Positions 1-7,598 of a DNA stretch of 37,297 nucleotides are shown here, in pieces. This DNA is from Bacillota bacterium (GTDB lineage: Bacteria > Bacillota > Clostridia > Christensenellales > Aristaeellaceae). Within the stretch, counting starts at the first letter, position 1. Each line of letters opens with the position of its first letter. The notes beneath the pieces are model-generated. The model made no database searches, was not told the DNA's origin, and saw nothing but the letters and a program-made list of their open reading frames with translations. Location of the stretch: contig JAEYQQ010000201.1 of the NCBI GenBank assembly GCA_023409955.1, positions 1 to 37,297 on the forward strand, read 5' to 3'. A program made the position numbers and the translations under genes.

Positions 1-1013
1 TTTTTGAGACCCAGTGCAGCCATATCATGCAGCAGCATTTGCATCGGCAGGTAAAGCTGCAAATTATAAGTTGGCGAAGCTGCAACCAAATGGCTGTACT
101 TCCAGGCTTCAGCGATAATATAGGATGGATGGGTTTTTGATACATCATACATCCGCATATCCTTCACGCCGCGTAAAGCCAACTTATTAGCTAGAGCGTT
201 GACGGCATTTTCTGTGTTGCCATACATGGAAGCATAAAAGAGCAATACCCCTTTCTGCTCCGGTTCATAACGGCTCCACAAATCATATTTTTGAAGAATT
301 TTGTCCAAATCCTCACGCCAGATTGGGCCATGGAGCGGACAGATCATGTTCACTTGGGCATTGGAGATTTTCTTTATTACCGCTTGAACCTGGGGACCAT
401 ACTTGCCCACAATATTGGCATAATAGCGCCTGGATTCATCCAGAAACGCGTTATCAAAATCCATCTCATCAGCAAAAAGGTTGCCGGACAATGCGCCAAA
501 GGCACCAAAGGCATCAGCAGTAAACATGACCTTGCGGGTCGTCTCGTAGGTGAACATCACTTCCGGCCAATGGACCATGGGAGCATAGATAAATCTAAGC
601 GTACTTTTTCCAAGATTCAGTTCCTGACCATCTGCAACAAGCATCATTCTGTCTGCAATATCTAGGTTATAGAACTGCTCGTACAGCTGAAATGTTTTTT
701 TATTGCCAACAATCTGAACCTTAGGATAGCGCCGAGCAATCTCTTCAATGCTAGCACAGTGATCAGGCTCCATGTGGTTGATAACAAGGTAGTCGAGCTC
801 ACGGCCACCCAAGACATGGATCACGTTTTCCAAGTACAAAGTGCTGATAGATGTATCCACCGTATCAATAAGAGCGGTTTTTTCATCAAGCAGCAGATAG
901 GAGTTGTATGCAACGCCATTGGTGAGCGGAAACATGTTTTCGAACCTTTCGATCCTTCTGTCGCTTCCCCCAACCCAATATAATTGATCTGCAATCTCCC
1001 GTACACTGAACAC
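1..1013 (-). CDS. fprA: FprA-family A-type flavoprotein (flavodiiron protein), 3' end beyond the window
   Basis: Flavodiiron proteins reduce O2 or NO to harmless products in the cytoplasm of anaerobes, taking electrons from rubredoxin or similar donors. The translated minus strand has an N-terminal metallo-beta-lactamase-like domain with the diiron ligand pattern HxExDH (in INHMEPDHC), a further Asp in FTADAFGAFG and a His in ICPLHGPIW. This is followed by a flavodoxin domain whose FMN loop reads ASMYGNTENAV. About 337 residues are present of the roughly 400 usual for the family; the rest lies left of position 1. I chose the GTG at 1013 because GGAGG sits 7 bases upstream and the protein then begins MFSVREIADQLYWVGG, a normal family start. 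The ATG at 1020 is out of frame. A consensus promoter lies upstream at 1117-1146. The family call is secure; the preference for O2 or NO cannot be told. Confidence 0.93.
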   Translation of the reverse strand, partial: MFSVREIADQLYWVGGSDRRIERFENMFPLTNGVAYNSYLLLDEKTALIDTVDTSISTLYLENVIHVLGGRELDYLVINHMEPDHCASIEEIARRYPKVQIVGNKKTFQLYEQFYNLDIADRMMLVADGQELNLGKSTLRFIYAPMVHWPEVMFTYETTRKVMFTADAFGAFGALSGNLFADEMDFDNAFLDESRRYYANIVGKYGPQVQAVIKKISNAQVNMICPLHGPIWREDLDKILQKYDLWSRYEPEQKGVLLFYASMYGNTENAVNALANKLALRGVKDMRMYDVSKTHPSYIIAEAWKYSHLVAASPTYNLQLYLPMQMLLHDMAALGLK

Positions 1014-1035
1014 TGAACATCCTCCCAATCCGTAT

Positions 1036-1062
1036 GCCGGCATTTTCGTCCGGCATTTATTT
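1036..1062 (-). promoter_or_regulatory. Small hairpin in the fprA leader
   Basis: Read on the minus strand, TGCCGG, nine bases and CCGGCA can pair just upstream of the fprA ribosome binding site, inside a leader of about 95 bases. On the plus strand the same hairpin is followed by an AT-rich run, so it could also act as a weak terminator. Its role is unknown. Confidence 0.35.
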
Positions 1063-1116
1063 AATACCACGTTTTTTGCAGTTCTAATCACTTTAATGCA
1101 AAAATCATTCAGGGAA

Positions 1117-1146
1117 ATTTTATCCCTTCGGCATGATGCTTGTCAA
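1117..1146 (-). promoter_or_regulatory. Probable sigma-A promoter of fprA with an inverted repeat over the -10
   Basis: The minus strand carries a perfect -35 TTGACA (1141-1146), an 18-base spacer and a -10 TAAAAT (1117-1122). An inverted repeat AGGGA-N7-TCCCT (1111-1127) spans the -10 box and could be an operator. The predicted start near 1110 leaves a leader of about 95 bases. Confidence 0.7.
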
Positions 1147-1196
1147 GGTCGTTTCCGTTCAGAAAAATTTGATAATGCAGTCTATTCCATATGTAG

Positions 1197-1202
1197 TATA
1201 AT
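1197..1202 (+). promoter_or_regulatory. Possible -10 box for the 1232 gene
   Basis: A consensus TATAAT lies about 30 bases before the start at 1232. No convincing -35 box is seen at the right distance. The downstream ribosome binding site is GGAGG, 6 bases from the ATG. Confidence 0.4.
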
Positions 1203-1231
1203 GATCCTTATTCATTGTATGGAGGTATTAC

Positions 1232-2126
1232 ATGATAAAACGTATTCTAAAGAAAGTAATGGTTATCTTAGGTATTATATTGGCAACTGCAGCTTTGCTC
1301 TTAGCTGTCAGTCTTATCCCTACATTGCGGCTTAAGAATGACAACATGCAATTGCTCTGCGGAGAATGGATCGATGTTTATTATGAAACCCAGGAAGCCG
1401 CCGCTAAAGATGTATTTGCACTTGTAGAAACGGAAGCTAAGCGATTGACGCAAAAACTTGGTTTTACAGAAAAGCAAAATATCACATTGTATATCTATGA
1501 TAGCCAAAAAACATTCCAAGCTTAAAAAATACGGCTTTATTGCACCGCTTTTGAACTTACATTGGTATATTGGTGATAACCGTGGAACTGATACCATTCT
1601 AGCGTCTCCTGGCGAGGCCGAACATCAAAACGAATATGACAGACGCAAGTACGCCGCTCCACATGAGTTAGTGCACGCTCTTAATAGTAATTTGAATCCC
1701 CAAATGCCGCTTTGGCTAAACGAAGGCACGGCACTCTATCTGACGAATGGCAATCCTCCTAAGCACTTATACAGCAATAACACTGCGCCAACACTGGCGC
1801 AAACAGATACTTCTAATCCAATCGAATTTGCCAATATGGGCGGATATAATTATGCTTATACCTATGTAGAATTTCTGGACCAGACATACGGTTGGGAGCA
1901 GGTTTTATCACTGTTGAAAAACGGGGATTATGTTGCAGCCACCGGTATAACAAAAGAAGCTTTATATCTTGACTGGATCGAATTTTTAAAGTCAATTACG
2001 CTGGAAGAAAGTAAAGAAGAAGCCAACGGGCGGGACAAATCCCGCCCGATACTATTTATCCTCAGTCCGCCAATAAATTCCATGATCACGATCCAGAAGC
2101 TTTTCGCATATCATCTCCCTGCGTAA
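1232..2126 (+). pseudogene. Membrane-anchored gluzincin-type metallopeptidase-like gene broken by a frameshift
   Basis: The first open piece (1232-1525, 97 residues) has a basic start, one hydrophobic segment (about residues 8-28) and an extracytoplasmic stretch that stops at a TAA at 1523-1525. The second piece continues in the +1 frame from about 1524 and carries HELVHALN and, later, WLNEGTALY. That is the HExxH plus downstream Glu zinc site of gluzincin-type peptidases. The join falls at a run of six A, where the sequence DSQKTFQ would flow into KKYGFIAPLL if one base were removed. The second piece also reads through the hairpin at 2027-2048 and 75 bases into the convergent gene, so its natural stop may also be lost; a TAA in another frame lies at 2012-2014. 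GGAGG precedes the ATG at 1232. This is either a real pseudogene or an assembly error. Confidence 0.7.
2027..2048 (-). terminator. GC-rich terminator-like hairpin after the ArsR-DUF2087 gene
   Basis: A perfect 9-base-pair stem (CGGGCGGGA / TCCCGCCCG) with loop CAAA begins three bases after the TAG of the minus-strand regulator. The T-rich tract on either side is modest. It lies inside the 3' part of the broken peptidase frame, which argues that this frame no longer ends where it should. Confidence 0.6.
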
Positions 2127-2603
2127 TGTGCAAAAATCATCATATACATCCGCAATCAAGATATTAACCTCTTTTTCTGTGTACTGTTGGCCATGGCGAA
2201 ACATTTTCACCATTTCTTCTAATACAATACGCTTTTTCTTATGCTGTACAGGCAGGCTCTTTAGTTTGCCGTAACTAAAGAAATTATCAAGCACTTTTCG
2301 ACGGTATTCTTCTTCTCGGCGCTCTTCCTCGTTTTTTTCAGGGGATGTACTTACCAAATAACTTTCGATAGGCTGTTTTAGAGCACCATTCTTCAAAGCA
2401 TACACTGTGTAATATTGCTCTTTTTGAGCTGTAACAAGCCCGGCAGCCTCCAGCTTTTTCAGATGAAATGACACCGTTGAGGGCGAAAGAGCTAATCGGT
2501 TAGCAATCAACTCTACATACATTGGCCCGGCCATTAAACCTGACAGGATCTGAAGTCTTGATTTATCTGCCAGGCATTTGAATAACTCCACGGCATCTGT
2601 CAT
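2052..2603 (-). CDS. ArsR-family transcriptional regulator with C-terminal DUF2087
   Basis: Residues 1-75 form a winged helix-turn-helix of the ArsR type: FKCLADKSRLQIL, then the recognition segment LSPSTVSFHLKKLEAAGLV. No ArsR metal-binding cysteine motif is visible. The C-terminal part (about residues 110-180) has the DUF2087 pattern: FRHGQQYTEKEVN, LRREMI, and a final LLDRDHGIYWR. The protein has 183 residues, normal for this architecture. It overlaps the upstream gene by ATGA (ATG 2601-2603, TGA 2600-2602), so the two are translationally coupled. It is the last gene of a three-gene minus-strand unit. Its ligand and targets are unknown. Confidence 0.88.
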   Translation of the reverse strand: MTDAVELFKCLADKSRLQILSGLMAGPMYVELIANRLALSPSTVSFHLKKLEAAGLVTAQKEQYYTVYALKNGALKQPIESYLVSTSPEKNEEERREEEYRRKVLDNFFSYGKLKSLPVQHKKKRIVLEEMVKMFRHGQQYTEKEVNILIADVYDDFCTLRREMICEKLLDRDHGIYWRTEDK

Positions 2604-2965
2604 GCGTTATATGCACCTGCCTTCTCATCCAGCAGGTACATGGTTTCCTTCCATGCAGCAAGTTTTATTTCTTCAACCGCTGTGCGCTGGACATCGTTAT
2701 GCTTTGCTGCCAGGTCTTTTGCTTCGCACCAGCTGTCATGTATCTTTTGCAAGATCTCCCTATACCTTTCTATTGCCCCATCCCCCTGCTTGGCATGAGC
2801 CAGCAGCGCTGATCTGAAGTTTCCAAATACATTACGACGGGCCTTTAACAGATTTGCCTCATCCTGCCGCTGATCCTTTTGCAGGCGCGCAATATGCACT
2901 TCAGTTTCCTCTTGCTTTTGAACAAGCAGCCTCTCATGCTGTGCAACAACCAAATTTGTGTTCAT
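2600..2965 (-). CDS. Small coiled-coil protein of unknown function
   Basis: 121 residues, highly charged (rich in Glu, Gln, Lys, Arg and Ala) and predicted to be mostly helical and coiled-coil, with no signal peptide or membrane segment. I do not recognise the family. The ATG at 2965 is preferred over the in-frame GTG at 2974, because TAAGGAG lies 8 bases before the ATG and would overlap the GTG. It starts 33 bases after the histidine phosphatase and overlaps the ArsR-DUF2087 start by ATGA, so it is almost certainly real and cotranscribed. It might be a partner of the regulator, but nothing in the sequence proves this. Confidence 0.75.
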   Translation of the reverse strand: MNTNLVVAQHERLLVQKQEETEVHIARLQKDQRQDEANLLKARRNVFGNFRSALLAHAKQGDGAIERYREILQKIHDSWCEAKDLAAKHNDVQRTAVEEIKLAAWKETMYLLDEKAGAYNA

Positions 2966-2998
2966 CAAAACCACTCCTTACATTCAACATTATATCAG

Positions 2999-3637
2999 TC
3001 AAATAAGGATCTGTCTATTCATTTCGATATTTATAAATTTACTTTGCCAAATGTTCTGTCTTATTGCTAAATACAAGCATCTTGCGATGCTCAGCCAAAC
3101 GCCAGTAATGAATGCCGTATCTGCTGTAGGAAACGCAATGCAGCTTTCAAAAGGCAATGACAATAAACAGTGGAAAAACTGGTTGATGATACCGCCATGT
3201 GCGACAACAGCAATTGCTGCAAGCCCATTGCTTTCTTCCAAAATTTTTAAAAGTACCCTTTCAGCCCTGAATCGAAAATCAAGCATTGGTTCCATATTGT
3301 ATGATGCACGATAAATCGGTATAGAACCTGCTTGCGGGTATTTTTCTTTTGCTTTATCATATTCCATGCTGGCCAGCAGTCCATTATTGCGCTCCATCAG
3401 GTCTGCATCAAGTATTGGCACAAGGCCGCAAGCCTCCCCCAGATACCCTGCGGTTTGTACGGCACGCTTTAATGTGCTGGTATAAATACGATCTAAAGAA
3501 AACTGCTTCGCCATCCATTGCGCCATCGCCTTTGCCTGGCGCTGGCCTTCATCTGTCAAAAGGAAGTCTGCCCGGCCTTCATGGACGTATAACAAATCGG
3601 CTTCTGATTGGCCATGACGTATAAGAAACAGGTCCAT
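2999..3637 (-). CDS. Histidine phosphatase family protein, C-terminus frameshifted
   Basis: The N-terminus MDLFLIRHGQSEAD holds the RHG phosphohistidine motif of the phosphoglycerate-mutase-like phosphatases. A later VAHGGII gives the second catalytic His, and the conserved central Glu is probably in DLMERNNG. The start at 3637 has GGAGG 8 bases upstream; an extension to 3682 would begin before it. After DTAF (about 3110) the frame gives an unfamiliar tail of about 25 residues. One base over, the DNA encodes HYWRLAEHRKMLVFSNKTEH and ends in TAA at 3039-3041, just like a normal family C-terminus. A single lost base near 3108-3112 therefore seems to have changed the tail. The catalytic core is intact, so the protein could still work. 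The substrate is unknown. Confidence 0.85.
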   Translation of the reverse strand: MDLFLIRHGQSEADLLYVHEGRADFLLTDEGQRQAKAMAQWMAKQFSLDRIYTSTLKRAVQTAGYLGEACGLVPILDADLMERNNGLLASMEYDKAKEKYPQAGSIPIYRASYNMEPMLDFRFRAERVLLKILEESNGLAAIAVVAHGGIINQFFHCLLSLPFESCIAFPTADTAFITGVWLSIARCLYLAIRQNIWQSKFINIEMNRQILI

Positions 3638-3708
3638 CGGCAGTACCTCCAGATGGCTTTTTATCCATGATATCACAAACAAATGCTATTCTGAATAACA
3701 GAATCATG

Positions 3709-3730
3709 ATTTCTCATGGATTTCTCATGA
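3709..3730 (+). repeat. Tandem 11-bp direct repeat upstream of the DUF4342-like gene
   Basis: ATTTCTCATGG is followed directly by ATTTCTCATGA, with a partial third copy before them. An 11-base period places both copies on the same face of the helix, the layout used by OmpR-family regulators such as the one encoded at 4636. It lies about 115 bases before the gene at 3847 and 70 bases before the divergent phosphatase gene. Being a binding site is inference only. Confidence 0.4.
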
Positions 3731-3846
3731 AATTGTCAGCACATTCTCAAGCAGATAAGCTATCGCCATGCTATCATAACATCATCAGTAAGCGGTGCTG
3801 ATCACCAATGAATGATTAGAATGATACCTTGAGGAGGAAATGATTT

Positions 3847-4512
3847 ATGGAACGCTACACCATCGAAGACATCGAGATATTGCGCAAAAAAAGCGGTATC
3901 AGCTACGAGGAAGCTGTTAACTTGCTGGAGTACCATAACGGTAATCTGGCAAGAGCGTTGGTGGACCTGGAACGCAATGGCCGTATAAAACCCCAGGCGG
4001 AGCAAAAGCACACACACCACAGTGTCAATTCTAAAAAAACATCAAACTTTTTTAGCCGCTTATACCGCTTTCGCATCATCGTGAAAAAGGGCGAGATTAC
4101 CATTGTGAACCTGTCATTGCTGTTTTCCCTTATTGCGCTATTGATTAGCCCCCACCTTGTTCTTCTGGGTGTAATCGTGCTGCTGGTGCTGGGCTACCGC
4201 GTCCATATTATTAACGACAGCTCCGATTTTGCTAGTGACAATCTGGAGGCCATGGTCAAAAATGCTGCACATAATGTGAAAAGCACCGTCAGCAGCTTTG
4301 CTAAAGAAATGAGCGCTGAAAAGCAGGAATCTGCCAAGCAGGAAGATGGCCGCAGCTTTTATCAGTCTGAAGCCAGCCGCCCGGCACCGGCTGCTCAAAC
4401 CCCTCCTGCCCCCCAGGCGCAGACCACTCCTGTATCCGTGCAGTATCAGGATAACGGCAAAGTGGAAGTCCGTGAGGATAACGACGGCTACAGTGAAGCT
4501 ACTATCGAGTAA
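3847..4512 (+). CDS. DUF4342-like membrane protein with UBA-like N-terminus
   Basis: Residues 1-45 (YTIEDIEILRKKSGISYEEA, then a NLLEYHNGNLARAL-type end) look like the UBA/TS-N-like fold found in DUF4342 proteins. A basic linker leads to a hydrophobic region at about residues 85-118, with one or two membrane segments. A long polar tail follows, rich in Ala, Glu, Pro and Gln. GAGGAGG lies shortly before the ATG. The gene sits just before a two-component system, a common arrangement in Clostridia, so it may be a membrane-stress protein controlled by that system; this is inference. A tandem repeat upstream (3709-3730) may be the control site. No enzymatic motif is visible. Confidence 0.82.
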   Translation: MERYTIEDIEILRKKSGISYEEAVNLLEYHNGNLARALVDLERNGRIKPQAEQKHTHHSVNSKKTSNFFSRLYRFRIIVKKGEITIVNLSLLFSLIALLISPHLVLLGVIVLLVLGYRVHIINDSSDFASDNLEAMVKNAAHNVKSTVSSFAKEMSAEKQESAKQEDGRSFYQSEASRPAPAAQTPPAPQAQTTPVSVQYQDNGKVEVREDNDGYSEATIE

Positions 4513-4529
4513 TGCATATAACAACTGAC

Positions 4530-4566
4530 GCCGTCTGCAGCTTTCGCTGCAGCGGCATCCTTTTCT
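4530..4566 (+). terminator. Rho-independent terminator after the DUF4342-like gene
   Basis: GCCG, a bulged T and CTGCAG (4530-4540) pair with CTGCAG and CGGC (4547-4556) around loop CTTTCG. The hairpin is followed by the T-rich ATCCTTTTCTTT. It separates the membrane-protein gene from the two-component system. Confidence 0.7.
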
Positions 4567-4590
4567 TTGATAGGTTTAGTCTATTATTTA

Positions 4591-4599
4591 TGCTATAAT
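4591..4599 (+). promoter_or_regulatory. Extended -10 promoter of the two-component system
   Basis: TGCTATAAT is a perfect extended -10 element. No good -35 box lies at 16-18 bases, as is usual for extended -10 promoters. The predicted start near 4606 gives a leader of about 30 bases before the response regulator. Confidence 0.6.
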
Positions 4600-4635
4600 G
4601 TTATTGTGAATTTTTTCCGAAAGGATGTATGTCCT

Positions 4636-5322
4636 ATGCCCAAGATCATGATTATTGAGGATGAACAAAAAATTGCGCGCTTTTTGGAGCTGGAATTAAA
4701 GCATGAAGGTTATGAGGTGCGTACCGCTTTTGATGGTAGAAGCGGCCTTGAAGCATGTGAAAGCTGGCAACCGGATTTACTGATTTTGGATTTAATGCTT
4801 CCGGAATTATCGGGCATAGAGGTATGCCGCAGGCTGCGGCACACCTCTGACTTGCCCATTATTATGCTTACCGCCAAAGATGATGTCAGTGACAAAGTAA
4901 TGGGTTTGGACATGGGAGCAGATGACTATATGACAAAACCCTTTGCCATAGAGGAACTGTTGGCACGAATCCGTGTTGGGCTTAAAAAGCATCGCGCAGG
5001 TCATAGCAGCTCATCATCGGCTTTGGTTGTGGGCAAGCTGAAGGTTGACCCGGCCAGCTATAGCGCATCCTTTGACGGTGAACCTTTATCCTTAACCAAA
5101 AAGGAGTTTGATTTGCTAAAATGCCTCATGGAGCATGCCGGCACAGCCATGAGCCGCGATGTGTTGCTTAACGATGTCTGGGGCTATGAATATGCCGGCG
5201 AAACTAACATCGTAGATGTATATATCCGCTACCTGCGCCAAAAGATTGATGACCGTTACCATATTAAGTGCATACAGACCATTCGTGCTGTGGGGTATTT
5301 GTTCCTGTTTGAAGAAAAATAA
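4636..5322 (+). CDS. OmpR/PhoB-family response regulator
   Basis: 228 residues. The receiver domain (about 1-120) has the acidic pair in IIEDEQ, the phospho-acceptor Asp52 in LLILDLMLP, the Thr in MLTAKDD and the Lys in DDYMTKPF. A winged-helix output domain follows (about 135-225), with LTKKEFDLLKCL and the ending YIRYLRQKIDD, IRAVGYLF. The ATG at 4636 is preferred because the receiver begins there (MPKIMIIEDE) and an AAAGGA lies upstream; longer forms would start before the promoter. It is followed at 91 bases by the kinase gene. The system may sense envelope stress, judging from the membrane protein next door, but the signal cannot be read from sequence. Confidence 0.95.
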   Translation: MPKIMIIEDEQKIARFLELELKHEGYEVRTAFDGRSGLEACESWQPDLLILDLMLPELSGIEVCRRLRHTSDLPIIMLTAKDDVSDKVMGLDMGADDYMTKPFAIEELLARIRVGLKKHRAGHSSSSSALVVGKLKVDPASYSASFDGEPLSLTKKEFDLLKCLMEHAGTAMSRDVLLNDVWGYEYAGETNIVDVYIRYLRQKIDDRYHIKCIQTIRAVGYLFLFEEK

Positions 5323-5413
5323 AAGCAAAATAAAGCAAAATACGCGAACCCATGTGGACGATCATGGGTTTAACCGTGTAAGCGGTGGCATTCACAGGCG
5401 CTTAAGACTCATC

Positions 5414-6748
5414 ATGAGCAACTTGCGCTTTTCATTGACACTGCGTATTTCCATTCATTATGCCTGGCAGCTTCTGCGTACAACCCTTCCATTGATGTTA
5501 CTGATGACCATTGTATTTGCTTGTTCACAGATACCTTCCATACGCAAGACAATGGACAGAGTTTCATCTTTATTACCAGAAAACGGCCAAGCCTATACCG
5601 CTTTGCAAGTAATGGACCGCAATGCCACCGCCTTTATCTCACAAGACATTATACCATCGGACGAATTTAGTAAAGTGAGCTACTTCATCAGCAAAGCAAT
5701 ATCCACTGATCTTTTCAGTTGGCCGCCTGTTTTACATTTGGTAAAAGATACAGAAAAAGGAGCGCTAGTCGTATCCTTTGACCTGCGAGAAAAGCTTGAG
5801 GTATGGCTTTATCTGATGGGCGGCATTCTGCTTTGCGATGTGCTGCGGGTATGGCGCTTTCTTCGAAAACGCAACCGATTGAACAAAGCAGTGTTAAAAC
5901 CCCTTCGGGAAATTGCCAATTTGGCTGCCACACTAAGTGCTAACAATCTTTCCAACCGCATCAATATAGCCGGTACCAAAAATGAGCTAAAAGACCTTGC
6001 AGTTGTCATCAACAGCATGCTGGACCGAATTGAACTGAGCTATAACAGCCAGAAGCAGTTTGTCAGCGACGCCTCACACGAGCTGCGCACGCCCATTTCC
6101 GTTCTTCAGGGATACATTAATATGCTGGACCGCTGGGGCAAAGAGGATAAAGCGGTGCTGGAAGAAGGAATCGCAGCTATTGCTCAAGAGACGGCCAGCA
6201 TGAAGGAACTGGTGGAAAGTTTGTTATTCCTGGCAAGGCATGATAAGAAGACATTGCTGCTTGAAATGGAAGCCTTTGATCCTGTCGAAGTGATGGCATC
6301 TTTGCATAGGGAAGCTAAAATGCTATCTCCCAACTATACCTTTTTGTTCTCACCCATGGAACATTGTCAAATTACCGCAGACAAGAATATGCTAAAGCAA
6401 GTCATGCGTGTATTGTGCGACAATGCTGTTAAATATACGCCTGATGGCGGTACCATTACCTTAGGTGTTAAAAAAACCATGGAAGGCTGTATGCTGTCTG
6501 TCAGTGATACTGGCTCCGGCATAGCACCCGATGACCTGACAAAAGTGTTTGATCGTTTTTACCGCGCTAACAGCGCCAGAAAATCGCGTACTAGTGGCCA
6601 TGGCCTTGGCCTATCCATTGCCAGAATCATCGTGATTGCTCACGGCGGAAAAATCACCATACGTTCTAAGCTTGGTACAGGGACTACCTTTCAGATTCAT
6701 CTGCCTGAAAATAAGGAGAAGGCGGCTTTTTCCGAATTTGTCTCCTGA
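5414..6748 (+). CDS. Membrane sensor histidine kinase
   Basis: About 444 residues from the ATG at 5414. A first membrane segment (about 24-40) and a second (about 130-146) flank an extracytoplasmic loop of about 90 residues that presumably senses the signal. A HAMP-like linker (LKPLREIANLAATLS) follows. The phospho-acceptor His222 lies in VSDASHELRTPI and the N box in CDNAVKYTPDGG. The G1 box is SDTGSGIAPDD, then FDRFYRAN and the G2 box GHGLGLSIARII. All catalytic boxes are intact. The start has no good ribosome binding site; the only upstream in-frame alternative I see is a GTG at 5354, also without one, so the N-terminus is uncertain. It pairs with the regulator at 4636. Confidence 0.93.
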   Translation: MSNLRFSLTLRISIHYAWQLLRTTLPLMLLMTIVFACSQIPSIRKTMDRVSSLLPENGQAYTALQVMDRNATAFISQDIIPSDEFSKVSYFISKAISTDLFSWPPVLHLVKDTEKGALVVSFDLREKLEVWLYLMGGILLCDVLRVWRFLRKRNRLNKAVLKPLREIANLAATLSANNLSNRINIAGTKNELKDLAVVINSMLDRIELSYNSQKQFVSDASHELRTPISVLQGYINMLDRWGKEDKAVLEEGIAAIAQETASMKELVESLLFLARHDKKTLLLEMEAFDPVEVMASLHREAKMLSPNYTFLFSPMEHCQITADKNMLKQVMRVLCDNAVKYTPDGGTITLGVKKTMEGCMLSVSDTGSGIAPDDLTKVFDRFYRANSARKSRTSGHGLGLSIARIIVIAHGGKITIRSKLGTGTTFQIHLPENKEKAAFSEFVS

Positions 6749-6804
6749 TTAATGCAGCGGTATCCATTATTTAAGTGCTTATATGGTTTATATCAATATT
6801 TTTG

Positions 6805-6833
6805 TTGACTATTTCCACATCCCTCTATAGAAT
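6805..6833 (+). promoter_or_regulatory. Probable promoter of the TetR gene
   Basis: TTGACT (6805-6810), a 17-base spacer and TAGAAT (6828-6833) make a good sigma-A promoter about 40 bases before the start at 6876. Confidence 0.65.
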
Positions 6834-6875
6834 GTAAGAAAATAGTAAAACGTGTCATATGATAAAGGAGGACAT

Positions 6876-7505
6876 ATGCCGCTTGACACCTTTTTAAAGA
6901 TGCCTGAGCATCGAAGGCAGTCCATCATCCATAGCGGTATCGCAGAATTCTCCAAAAAGTCCTTTGCTGATGCCAGCACAGATGCGATAACAAAGCAATG
7001 CGGCATATCCAAAGGAATCATTTTTCATTACTTCAGCAGTAAAAAGGCGTTTTACCTTTACTGCCTTGAACATGCAATGAAGGTTATTACACCTCAAAAA
7101 TCTCCCCTTGCATGTGATTGGTACAGTAACATCTTTGGACTGCTTGAAAGCAGAATGCACATTTGTCAACAGCATCCCGATGAGATTCGTTTATCGATAA
7201 TGGCTTACAAAGAGACAAGCGGCGAAGTAAAAGATGAAAAAAATCAACTTCTTACCCGTTATCATGCAAAAACATGGTTTGAAACAACAAAGATAATCAC
7301 ACAATCCCTTGAACAAATCTCCTTAAAAAAATCAACCGATAAGAAAAAAGCAGTTGCTGCTTTTCAAATCTATACCCAAACCCTGATTAACAGATATTCA
7401 GAGAGATATCAGGAACGGCCTGACGCCTTTTTTGCTAACGCTATATCACTAAGGTTGGAATTTCGTGAGTACCTTGATTTTATGCTCGCAGGGCTAGCAG
7501 AATAG
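6876..7505 (+). CDS. TetR/AcrR-family transcriptional regulator
   Basis: 209 residues. The N-terminal helix-turn-helix reads RRQSIIHSGIAEFSKKSF, TDAITKQCGISKGIIFHYF and SSKKAFYLYCLEH, a textbook TetR DNA-binding domain. The C-terminal two thirds is a helical ligand domain without a recognisable subfamily. The ATG at 6876 follows AAAGGAGG by four bases; the upstream GTG at 6852 would start before that site. The gene has its own promoter and is convergent with the ABC exporter/peptidase operon, sharing a bidirectional terminator with it. It may control an exporter, as many TetR proteins do, but no shared operator was found here. Confidence 0.92.
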   Translation: MPLDTFLKMPEHRRQSIIHSGIAEFSKKSFADASTDAITKQCGISKGIIFHYFSSKKAFYLYCLEHAMKVITPQKSPLACDWYSNIFGLLESRMHICQQHPDEIRLSIMAYKETSGEVKDEKNQLLTRYHAKTWFETTKIITQSLEQISLKKSTDKKKAVAAFQIYTQTLINRYSERYQERPDAFFANAISLRLEFREYLDFMLAGLAE

Positions 7506-7532
7506 CTAAAAGTCATCTTTCGCATGAAATGA

Positions 7533-7570
7533 AAAAGCACAGGCATCCTTTTACTAATGCCAGTGCTTTT
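7533..7570. terminator. Bidirectional terminator between the TetR gene and the ABC/peptidase operon
   Basis: AAAAGCAC-A-GGCAT pairs with ATGCC-A-GTGCTTTT around a 10-base loop, giving A runs on one side and T runs on the other. It serves both convergent units. Confidence 0.75.
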
Positions 7571-7598
7571 GTTGATCTACCTTTATTGCAAAGGGACC

